Positions 1 to 5,605 of a stretch of 6,669 nucleotides of DNA are shown piece after piece. This DNA comes from Parvularcula sp039033795. GTDB lineage: Bacteria > Pseudomonadota > Alphaproteobacteria > Caulobacterales > Parvularculaceae. Position 1 is the stretch's first letter, and each line of letters starts with the position of its first letter. The notes below the pieces were generated by a model. That model did no database searches, had not been told where the DNA came from, and saw only the letters and a list, made by a program, of their open reading frames with translations. Both the position numbers and the translations under genes were made by a program. Location: NCBI GenBank assembly GCA_039033795.1, contig JBCCBY010000172.1, positions 1-6,669 of the forward strand, read 5' to 3'.

Positions 1-714
1 ATAGACAAGCTCCGCCTGCCAATCATCTTCCCGGCCACCAGCGAAGCCGTAGGTCTTAAAGCCCATGCTCTCGAGCGCGACATTGCCTGTGAGGACCATC
101 AGGTCAGCCCACGACAGGCGATGACCATATTTCGCCTTCACCGGCCAAAGAAGACGGCGTGCCTTGTCGAGGTTGGCGTTGTCGGGCCAGGAGTTGAGCG
201 GCTCAAACCGCTGCTGGCCGCCACCGGCGCCGCCGCGCCCATCGGTGGTGCGGTAGGTGCCCGCGGAGTGCCAGGCCATCCGGATAAAGAACGGTCCGTA
301 GTGACCATAATCCGCCGGCCACCAGTCCTGCGAGGTGGTCATCAGCGCTTCGATGTCCGCCTTCACCTCATCAAGGTCGAGGGTCAGGAACGCCTCGCGG
401 TAGTCAAAATCGGGGCCGTAAGGGCTCGACTGCGCCTCGTTCTGGCGGAGGGGGGTGAGGTTGAGGCTGTCGGGCCACCAAAACTCGTTGCGTTTGGCCT
501 CGCCGGGGCGAGAGCCCGGGCGGCCCATGGGCGGGGGTCCAGGAGGCGGGCCATGGGGCTCTGGTGCGCTGGCCTCCGCGCCCGCGCCCGAGCTTTGCGG
601 CATCATCGGCGGAGCGGTCGGCGGCGGCGCCTCGGGCGCTGGTTCCGCGCCGCAGGCAGCGACGATGAGGGCCAGCGCCGAGACGCTGAGGCGGGTGAAA
701 GAGCGGCTGGTCAT
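1..714 (-). CDS. katG: Catalase-peroxidase KatG with lipoprotein signal peptide (5' part only)
   Basis: This is a bifunctional haem catalase/peroxidase that removes hydrogen peroxide. The first 238 codons are present; the gene continues past the left edge in frame. Residues 125-238 match KatG closely. The distal haem pocket is seen as IRMAWHSAGTYR, with Arg145, Trp148 and His149, followed by DGRGGAGGGQQRF and LNSWPDN (Asp178, equivalent to Asp137 of the M. tuberculosis enzyme). The Tyr and Met of the Trp-Tyr-Met adduct and the proximal His lie outside the window. The N-terminus is atypical: basic residues Arg4 and Arg8, a hydrophobic core, and lipobox VAAC with Cys21 followed by Gly. Residues 22-75 form a Pro/Ala/Gly-rich linker. 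The domain proper starts near NEFWWPDSLNL (76-86), as in cytoplasmic KatG. A lipid-anchored, probably outer-membrane periplasmic enzyme is inferred, because Gly rather than Asp follows the Cys. The start is fixed by an AGGAGGA ribosome site 7 nt upstream. It lies downstream of, and co-oriented with, the TPR gene. Confidence 0.95.
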   Translation of the reverse strand, partial: MTSRSFTRLSVSALALIVAACGAEPAPEAPPPTAPPMMPQSSGAGAEASAPEPHGPPPGPPPMGRPGSRPGEAKRNEFWWPDSLNLTPLRQNEAQSSPYGPDFDYREAFLTLDLDEVKADIEALMTTSQDWWPADYGHYGPFFIRMAWHSAGTYRTTDGRGGAGGGQQRFEPLNSWPDNANLDKARRLLWPVKAKYGHRLSWADLMVLTGNVALESMGFKTYGFAGGREDDWQAELVY

Positions 715-721
715 GATTGTT

Positions 722-737
722 TCCTCCTCAAGGGAGG
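722..737 (-). promoter_or_regulatory. katG ribosome binding site, inside a small hairpin
   Basis: On the minus strand AGGAGGA lies at 728-722, 7 nt before the katG ATG. This is a near-perfect anti-16S match and supports that start. The same GGAGG (727-723) can pair with CCTCC at 737-733 across a 5-nt loop, giving a 5-bp all-GC-rich stem that would hide the ribosome site. The pairing is visible in the sequence; a role in controlling translation is inference only. Confidence 0.5.
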
Positions 738-844
738 CCTCGCCCGGTCGGGGGACGGGGGTGTTTGGGGGCAGCCTGACCGAGCGAAGCCCGTGACCCT
801 TGAAAGACCACGGCCCGCCCCATCGAGACAATCACATTTTCTTG

Positions 845-875
845 ATAGCTGACATCGATTGGGTCGATTGGCTAT
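845..875. promoter_or_regulatory. Nested dyad between the TPR gene end and katG
   Basis: An outer inverted repeat ATAGC (845-849) / GCTAT (871-875) encloses an inner one, ATCGA (854-858) / TCGAT (864-868), with a 5-nt loop. It also holds a direct repeat of TCGATTGG (855-862 is offset by one base; copies begin at 855 and 864). The right arm covers the TPR stop codon at 872-874. No T-tract follows on the minus strand, so it is not a classical terminator. It sits about 130-160 bases upstream of katG and could be an operator or a weak transcript 3' end. The function is unknown. Confidence 0.25.
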
Positions 876-2764
876 TCTGACGGCGCGTCATGGGGGCAGC
901 GCTCTGCGATCAGGGCGCGAGCCTGTTCCAGCTCTCGGCGCATGCCGATCTCCGCAAACAAACTCTCCGCCTGCCGATAAAAGGCGCAGGCGCTGGCTCG
1001 ATCACCCCGGTCAAACGCGACATTGCCGAGATTGACAAGGTTCCGCGCCATTCCCTCCTTGTGGCCCAGTTCCTTATGTAGCGCCTGGCTCTCCTGGTTG
1101 TAAGCCTCCGCCTCATTAAGGTCGCCGCGCGTCTGCGCGATCACGCCGAGATTGCCCAAGCTCGCCGCCATCCCCTCCTTGCGGCCCAGCTCCTCATTCA
1201 GTGCCAGGCTCTGCTTGTGATACGCCTCCGCCCCATCAAGGTCGCCGCGCGTCTGCGCGATCACGCCGAGATTGCCCAGCTGGATCGCCATCCCCTCCTT
1301 GCGGCCCAGCTCCTCATTGAGCGCCAGGCTCTCCTTGAGATACACCTCGGCCCCATCAAGGTCGCCGCGCACCTGCGCGATTAGGCCGAGATTGCCCAGC
1401 TCCTTCGCCATCCCCTCCTTGCGGCCCAGCTCCTTATCCAGTGTCAGGCTCTCCTGGTGGTACGCCTCCGCCCCATCAAGATCGCCGCGCACCTGCGCGA
1501 TCACGCCGAGATTGCCCAGCTGGTTCGCCATCCCCTCCTTGCGGCCCAGCTCCTTTTGCAGTGCCAGGCTCTGCTTGAGATACGCCTCCGCCCCATCAAG
1601 GTCGCCGCGCACCTGCGCGGTCACGCCGAGATTGCCGAGCGCTACAGCCCTAACCACTGTATCTTCCGCATGCATCTCGAGGAGAGCTTCGAATGCCTGC
1701 CTGGCCCCTTCGAGGCGCCCCAGTCGCTTGAGAAGCAGCCCCAATTGGTTCCGGCTCACGTGATCGTCGGGCGCATAGGCCACCACTTTTTCCAGGGCAC
1801 GGACCGCTTCTTCCCCATCGGAATAGTAGGTCAGTGCCGCAATTTCGCGGTGAGTCTCCGCCGTCTTCGCTGCGCTTTCAGCGACGCCATCATCTTGCTC
1901 AGCGGCCAATTGTTTCAAGTCCCGGACCGCCGCCTGCCTATCGGGGGGATCACGCCGCAGATGTTTTGCCGCGGCGCGTCGTCGAGCGTCCTGTGTCGAC
2001 AGCAGCCGATTAAGGGTTTTCTGGATTGATTCATCTGCAAACGGATCTGTAGGACCGCTGGTTTGCGCCATAAGAAGCGCTAAAATCTTCTTGTTGCCCT
2101 GTATGAGCTCTTGTGTGTCATCCTTTACGCTTTGGATTTTGCTGTTGATGCTCGGAAGCTGCTCTGCCACCCAAGCCGTTAGGTTCAAATTCTCGATCAA
2201 AAGGTGCGGCTTGATCGTCTTGAAATAGCCGTCTTCTTCCAGGCCCGCCTCCATCGCCACCTTGACAACATGGCGGGCAAAGTCGCGGGCGTCATCCAGG
2301 CAATTGTTCGATGACGGATCGAAAAGGCCGAGCGTTTCCTTTTCCTGCGCGATCTCGACGAGGACGTGCTCGGCCACGGCGTTAGAAAGACCGCTAGGAT
2401 CCTGCGCTAGCTTCGCAATCTCTTTCGGTGTCGGCCAGCAGGCAACGACGTGCTTGGTTAGGAGCTCATCCGCCTCATTGATCGCGTGTTCATCGACCGA
2501 AGCACCATCGCGGTAGGTTCCGTCCTTGATCGCCTTGATCGTGGCGTTTTGTATGCGTTTCACCGCAGCATAGGTCTCAGGATTCTGTGTCCGCATCCTC
2601 GACCGGATCGCCGCATAGCCGGTGGTTGCCGTCCCCGCCGCCGCGGCAGCCATCACCACCATCGGCTCAGCGGCCATGCCGGCAGTCGTCAGCCAAGCCG
2701 CGCCTCCGCCTAAGAAAGCCAAACGTTCTGCTAGGGTCGAACTGATCCGCAAAACACGCCTCAT
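872..2764 (-). CDS. TPR-repeat protein with hydrophobic N-terminus, 630 aa
   Basis: I do not recognise a specific family. In order: a basic start (MRRVLR), then a hydrophobic Ala/Gly-rich stretch at about 16-53 that could be one or two membrane helices. Next is a mostly helical domain of unknown type at about 60-235, including NLTAWVAEQLPSI (193-206) and an acidic/polar helix KDDTQELIQGNKK. A charged helical segment (about 245-310) and a canonical TPR-like pair (about 318-375) lead into six 40-residue units at 376-615, with a 15-residue tail. Five units follow the pattern LGNLGVIAQ-RGDLDGAEAY-SLAL-ELGRKEGMA; the sixth is diverged. TPR arrays normally bind protein partners. No Walker A motif or other catalytic signature was seen. 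The start is fixed by an in-frame TGA directly before the ATG; AGG about 9 nt upstream is a weak ribosome site. A membrane-anchored scaffold or sensor adaptor is possible but not shown. Confidence 0.85.
   Translation of the reverse strand: MRRVLRISSTLAERLAFLGGGAAWLTTAGMAAEPMVVMAAAAAGTATTGYAAIRSRMRTQNPETYAAVKRIQNATIKAIKDGTYRDGASVDEHAINEADELLTKHVVACWPTPKEIAKLAQDPSGLSNAVAEHVLVEIAQEKETLGLFDPSSNNCLDDARDFARHVVKVAMEAGLEEDGYFKTIKPHLLIENLNLTAWVAEQLPSINSKIQSVKDDTQELIQGNKKILALLMAQTSGPTDPFADESIQKTLNRLLSTQDARRRAAAKHLRRDPPDRQAAVRDLKQLAAEQDDGVAESAAKTAETHREIAALTYYSDGEEAVRALEKVVAYAPDDHVSRNQLGLLLKRLGRLEGARQAFEALLEMHAEDTVVRAVALGNLGVTAQVRGDLDGAEAYLKQSLALQKELGRKEGMANQLGNLGVIAQVRGDLDGAEAYHQESLTLDKELGRKEGMAKELGNLGLIAQVRGDLDGAEVYLKESLALNEELGRKEGMAIQLGNLGVIAQTRGDLDGAEAYHKQSLALNEELGRKEGMAASLGNLGVIAQTRGDLNEAEAYNQESQALHKELGHKEGMARNLVNLGNVAFDRGDRASACAFYRQAESLFAEIGMRRELEQARALIAERCPHDAPSE
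920..1639 (-). repeat. 120-bp tandem repeat, six units encoding 40-residue TPRs
   Basis: Units in coding order are 1639-1520, 1519-1400, 1399-1280, 1279-1160, 1159-1040 and a diverged 1039-920. The period is exactly 120 bp, so the reading frame is kept. Units 1-4 share an identical block of about 28 bases (1167-1194, 1287-1314, 1407-1434, 1527-1554), and most units share another block around the RGDLDGAE codons. Differences within units 1-5 fall mainly at unit residues 10, 21-23, 28-29 and 39-40. Conservation at the DNA level suggests recent duplication or gene conversion. Confidence 0.95.
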
Positions 2765-2975
2765 TCATCACCTGAACTGAACCCTAGCAGGTTGTGCAGC
2801 GCTGGCGAGGGCGCCTGGCCCTTATGCCGCTTGCCTCCCCCGCCCTTTTCCGCTAGCGGCGCCACCTCGAGCAGTGGTCGCTTGGCATTTGGGGTTGTCC
2901 CGCCGCCAAGGGAGCCGAAGGCGGCTAACGCGTCCCCGCGCCCCGTCTCCGCTGCCAGACAAGGGTGAGAACCAT
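2765..2975. other. Divergent intergenic region, TPR gene / rpsF
   Basis: These 211 bases must hold the 5' regions of both the leftward TPR gene and the rightward ribosomal operon. I see no convincing -35/-10 pair on either strand. A perfect 10-bp palindrome CCGCTAGCGG lies at 2850-2859. The rpsF-proximal part contains a GC-rich hairpin (listed separately) and a small CGCG-TCCC-CGCG hairpin at 2929-2940. No RNA gene or short coding region could be supported. Confidence 0.6.
2902..2925 (+). promoter_or_regulatory. Candidate rpsF leader hairpin (possible S6:S18 binding site)
   Basis: GCCGCC (2902-2907) pairs with GGCGGC (2920-2925) around a 12-nt purine-rich loop containing CCG (2915-2917), about 50 bases before the rpsF start. 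In many bacteria the S6:S18 complex binds a structure in the rpsF leader that has a conserved unpaired CCG and represses its own operon. The hairpin and the unpaired CCG are seen; identity with that element is inference, and the match to its full consensus was not tested. Confidence 0.35.
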
Positions 2976-3326
2976 ATGGCTCTTTACGAGCACATCTTTA
3001 TCGCGCGCCAGGACGTGAGCCCCGCGCAGGTCGACCTCCTGACCGAGGAGCTGCAAGACATCCTCAAAGAAGGCGGCGGCAAGGTGGAGAAGACCGAATA
3101 TTGGGGTCTTCGCAACCTTCAGTACAAGATCAAAAAGAACCGCAAAGGGCATTACGCGCTGATGCATATCGATGCGCCGTCCGATGCGGTGGTCGAGATG
3201 GAGCGTCAGATGAAGCTCAAAGAGGATATCCTCCGCTTCATGACGATCCGCGTTGATGAACTGGACCCTGAGCCCTCACCGGTGATGAGCCGCCGCGACC
3301 GCGACGAATGGAGACCCCCTCGCTAA
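2976..3326 (+). CDS. rpsF: Small ribosomal subunit protein bS6
   Basis: This is a 116-residue 30S platform protein that pairs with bS18 and binds the central domain of 16S rRNA. The family pattern is clear: MALYEHIFIARQDVS at the start, TEYWGLRNLQYKIKKNRKGHY (40-60) with the rRNA- and S18-facing strand, and EDILRFMTIRV (83-93). The C-terminus is a short Arg/Asp-rich tail (RRDRDEWRPPR), as in many alphaproteobacterial S6 proteins. The start at 2976 is preferred over an in-frame ATG 102 bases upstream because family homology begins exactly here, and AAGGGTGAG lies a few bases before it. It is the first gene of rpsF-rpsR-rplI, and its TAA overlaps the rpsR ATG by one base. Confidence 0.97.
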   Translation: MALYEHIFIARQDVSPAQVDLLTEELQDILKEGGGKVEKTEYWGLRNLQYKIKKNRKGHYALMHIDAPSDAVVEMERQMKLKEDILRFMTIRVDELDPEPSPVMSRRDRDEWRPPR

Positions 3327-3553
3327 TGGCCAAGACATTCTTCCGCCGCCGCAAAACCTGCCCATTCTCCGGGGAGAAGGCGCCCAAAATCGATTATAAA
3401 GATCCAAAGCTTCTGGGGCGTTACGTCTCCGAGAAAGGGAAAATCATCCCAAGCCGGATCTCCGCCGTCAGCCAGAAGAAACAACGGGAGCTCGCCCGCG
3501 CCATCAAACGCGCGCGTTTCCTTGCGCTTCTTCCTTATGTTGCGCAGGACTGA
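3326..3553 (+). CDS. rpsR: Small ribosomal subunit protein bS18
   Basis: This 75-residue protein is the bS6 partner on the 30S platform. The sequence matches the family along its length: FFRRRKTCPFSG (5-16), IDYKDPKLLGRYVSEKGKI (22-40), IPSRISAV, and QRELARAIKRARFLALLPY (53-71). The start is taken at MAKTFF, giving a TAATG overlap with rpsF. An in-frame ATG 18 bases upstream would add METPSL, which lies outside the conserved family. The stop/start overlap suggests translation coupled to rpsF, with GGAG at 3310-3313 as a distant ribosome site. Confidence 0.97.
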   Translation: MAKTFFRRRKTCPFSGEKAPKIDYKDPKLLGRYVSEKGKIIPSRISAVSQKKQRELARAIKRARFLALLPYVAQD

Positions 3554-3558
3554 GCCCA

Positions 3559-4164
3559 ATGACCCAGGTTATTCTCCTTGAACGGATCGAACGGCTCGGC
3601 GCGATCGGTGATGAAGTCACCGTCAAGCCAGGTTTCGCCCGCAACTTCCTTCTGCCCACCGGAAAAGCGCTGCGCGCCACGGACGAAAACCGCAAGCGGT
3701 TCGAAGCCGAGCGCGCCGCGATCGAAGCGCGCAACGCCGAAGAGCGCGAAAAGGCTGAGGTCTCGTCCCGTTCGGTCGCGGACAAACAGTTCGTGCTCAT
3801 CCGCTCTGCATCGGATGCGGGCATGCTCTACGGTTCAGTGTCGGCCCGCGACATCGCCGAAGTGGCCTCCACCAAAAAGCTCAAGCTCGCCCGCAACAAC
3901 GTCCTGCTTGATGGTCCTTTAAAGACCCTCGGCATCTTCCCGGTGCGTGTTCGCCTGCACCCTGAAGTGATCGTTGGCATTGAGATCAATATCGCCCGCA
4001 GCCAAGACGAAGCTGATCGTCAAGCGAAGGGTGAAAACGTTCTCGCTAAGGACGAAGAAGTGATCGAAAAGGTCACCGGCACGGGCTTTGACGAAGACGG
4101 TGAAGCGACCGAGACCCCGGAGGCAGACGCCGCCGAACCAGCAGAGAAAGCAGCAACCGAGTAA
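3559..4164 (+). CDS. rplI: Large ribosomal subunit protein bL9
   Basis: This is a 50S protein with two globular domains joined by a long helix; it binds 23S rRNA near the L1 stalk base. Residues 14-31 carry the bL9 signature (G14, G17, V22, PGFARNFL). The connecting helix (about 41-78) is rich in Glu, Arg and Ala. The C-terminal domain holds LYGSVSARDI (89-98) and IGIF-PVRVRLHPEV-like strands (about 124-140). At 201 residues it exceeds the roughly 150 of E. coli L9, because of an acidic Asp/Glu/Ala/Thr tail from about 160, as is common in Alphaproteobacteria. It starts 5 nt after rpsR; the ribosome site AGGA (3546-3549) lies inside the end of rpsR. It is the last gene of the ribosomal operon. 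Confidence 0.97.
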   Translation: MTQVILLERIERLGAIGDEVTVKPGFARNFLLPTGKALRATDENRKRFEAERAAIEARNAEEREKAEVSSRSVADKQFVLIRSASDAGMLYGSVSARDIAEVASTKKLKLARNNVLLDGPLKTLGIFPVRVRLHPEVIVGIEINIARSQDEADRQAKGENVLAKDEEVIEKVTGTGFDEDGEATETPEADAAEPAEKAATE

Positions 4165-4171
4165 TCTCTCT

Positions 4172-4197
4172 CCGCACCGCGGGTCACCGCGGCGCGG
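4172..4197 (+). terminator. GC-rich hairpin after rplI, no T-tract
   Basis: CCGC-A-CCGCGG (4172-4182), a 4-nt loop GTCA, then CCGCGG-C-GCGG (4187-4197) forms 10 base pairs with one A/C mismatch. It begins 8 bases after the rplI stop and ends 29 bases before the glycosyltransferase start. No run of T follows, so complete intrinsic termination is unlikely. It could be a partial terminator, an RNA-end stabiliser or an attenuator between the two gene groups. Confidence 0.4.
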
Positions 4198-4226
4198 CCA
4201 CTTGGTTCCATGCAATAGGGGTTAGG

Positions 4227-5210
4227 ATGGGCGGCCCACAGCTATCTCACCAGCCATCAAGAAACACCGCGATCGAAGACTATGCGGTTGCGGTGATTAT
4301 TCCTTGCAAGAATGAAGAAGCGGCGATCGCAGATGTGGTCGCAGGCTTTCGAGCGGTTCTCCCTTCGGCCGCGATCGTCGTTTTTGACAATGCCTCCTCT
4401 GACAACACCGCCGACGTAGCAGCGGCAGCTGGCGCCATTGTCCGGCGCGAGCGCAACCCCGGCAAAGGCCAAGTCATTCGCCGCGCATTCGCAGATATCG
4501 AGGCCGATATCTATCTTATGGTGGACGGCGACGGGACCTATGATGCAGCGGCAGCGCCGGCCATGGTTCATAAACTGCTCCATGACCAGCTCGACATGGT
4601 TGTTGCGGCCCGCCGCCACGAAACGGACGCTGCCTATCGGTTTGGACATCAGACAGGCAACGCGCTGTTCAGCACAGCTTTCCGCTTATTTTTCGACCCG
4701 CAGATTACGGATGTCTTGAGCGGCTACCGCGTCTTCTCACGCCGCTTTGTGAAGTCCTTCCCTTCCGTGGCAAAAGGCTTCGAAATCGAGGTGGAGATCT
4801 CCGCGCACGCGGCGTCCATGCGCGTTCCGACGGACGAGTTTGACGTGACGTATGTCGACCGCGCAGCGGGAACGGAAAGTAAACTTAGAACCTATCGCGA
4901 TGGCCTCAGAATTTTTGGGAGCATGCTGAGCTTTTTGCATGCCCACAGACCGACGGTCCTTTATGCACCCCTAGCGCTCGCCATGGCCCTCTTCAGCCTG
5001 ACCATCGGCCTCCCGGTTGTGGCTGAGTATTTCGCGACCGGTCTGGTGCCGCGGTTCCCCACGGCTATCGCTGCCGCCTCGATCATGCTTGGTGCGCTCC
5101 TTGTCGGAGCCATCGGTATCGTTCAACGAAAGATGGCGCGCTATCACACAGAGCAAAAACGGCTGGTCTACCTTTCTTTACGATCGGCATCACAAGGTCC
5201 TCAGCGATGA
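4227..5210 (+). CDS. GT2 family polyprenyl-phosphate glycosyltransferase (DPM1/GtrB-like)
   Basis: This probably moves a sugar from a nucleotide donor to undecaprenyl (polyprenyl) phosphate at the cytoplasmic face of the membrane. The GT-A domain fills about 20-235: VAVIIPCKNEE (21-31), the nucleotide-binding FDNASSDNT (53-61), GKG (79-81), the metal-binding DGDGTY (100-105), TDVLSGYRVFSRRF (161-174) and GFEIEVE (184-190). Two C-terminal membrane helices follow (about 245-266 and 277-300), as in GtrB-type enzymes, then a basic cytoplasmic tail. The length of 327 aa is normal. TAGGGG at 4216-4221 serves as ribosome site. The last four bases (ATGA) overlap the GtrA gene, indicating an operon. 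The sugar cannot be told from the sequence. Confidence 0.93.
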   Translation: MGGPQLSHQPSRNTAIEDYAVAVIIPCKNEEAAIADVVAGFRAVLPSAAIVVFDNASSDNTADVAAAAGAIVRRERNPGKGQVIRRAFADIEADIYLMVDGDGTYDAAAAPAMVHKLLHDQLDMVVAARRHETDAAYRFGHQTGNALFSTAFRLFFDPQITDVLSGYRVFSRRFVKSFPSVAKGFEIEVEISAHAASMRVPTDEFDVTYVDRAAGTESKLRTYRDGLRIFGSMLSFLHAHRPTVLYAPLALAMALFSLTIGLPVVAEYFATGLVPRFPTAIAAASIMLGALLVGAIGIVQRKMARYHTEQKRLVYLSLRSASQGPQR

Positions 5211-5605
5211 AAGATCACTTCCAACGCGGCGGACGATTTTTGGTCGCGGGCGCGGTCGGGTTTGTGGTTGATGTGGCTGTGTTCAGCGTGCTTACGGCTT
5301 TTATTCTGCCACTGCCGCGGATCACACGCTTGATTTCGATCGCTGCCGCGATTGCCGTGACCTTCACACTGAGCCGTCACTATGTATTCGAAGGCGCGCG
5401 GAACCTCTCGATTCGTTCGTCATTGCCGCGCTATATCCTGAGTCAGAGCTTTGGGTTGTTCATCAACTACGGATCCTTCAGCATATTGATCACGTACCTC
5501 TCTGGAACGCTCGGGACTGGGGCCGCGCTTGTGGCATCGACGGCGATGGGCGGCATTGTGAACTATCTCGGCGCGCACTTTTTCGCATTTAAGGAACGGC
5601 ATTGA
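5207..5605 (+). CDS. GtrA family membrane protein (putative lipid-linked sugar flippase)
   Basis: This 132-residue protein has four predicted membrane helices (about 10-32, 40-57, 75-96, 105-127). Family features are FLVAGAVGFVVD (11-22), FTLSRHYVF (53-61) in the place of the usual F-x-x-x-R-x-x-x-F, and IVNYLGAHFFAF (117-128) at the end. GtrA proteins are encoded with polyprenyl-phosphate glycosyltransferases and are proposed to flip the charged lipid to the outer face; direct evidence for flipping is limited. It overlaps the GT2 gene by 4 nt, and its TGA shares one base with the ATG of the next gene, so the three are probably translationally coupled. Confidence 0.93.
   Translation: MKDHFQRGGRFLVAGAVGFVVDVAVFSVLTAFILPLPRITRLISIAAAIAVTFTLSRHYVFEGARNLSIRSSLPRYILSQSFGLFINYGSFSILITYLSGTLGTGAALVASTAMGGIVNYLGAHFFAFKERH

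Noticed and set aside
121..852. Plus-strand open frame of 243 codons
   Set aside because: It lies antisense to katG, whose active-site motifs fix the minus strand as coding. The product is an Arg/Gly/Ala-rich low-complexity sequence.
845..875. OxyR-type site suggested by ATAG and CTAT
   Set aside because: The spacing between the two tetramers (23 bases) does not fit the ATAG-N7-CTAT half-site geometry.
1040..1639. Tandem repeat considered as a CRISPR array
   Set aside because: The units are 120 bp, contiguous and in frame within a coding region, with no unique spacers.
1272..2029. Two long plus-strand frames with repeated Pro/Ser/Arg peptides
   Set aside because: They mirror the 120-bp TPR repeats on the opposite strand, so their regularity comes from the true gene.
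2874..2975. Longer rpsF start adding 34 residues
   Set aside because: The added part is Arg-rich and unlike bS6. Homology begins at MALYEH, and the ribosome site is just before 2976.
3308..3325. rpsR start at the upstream ATG
   Set aside because: It adds METPSL, which is not part of bS18. MAKTFFRRRKTCPF is the normal family start.
4257..4649. Minus-strand frame of 130 codons
   Set aside because: It is antisense to the GT2 catalytic motifs, and its translation shows no family features.
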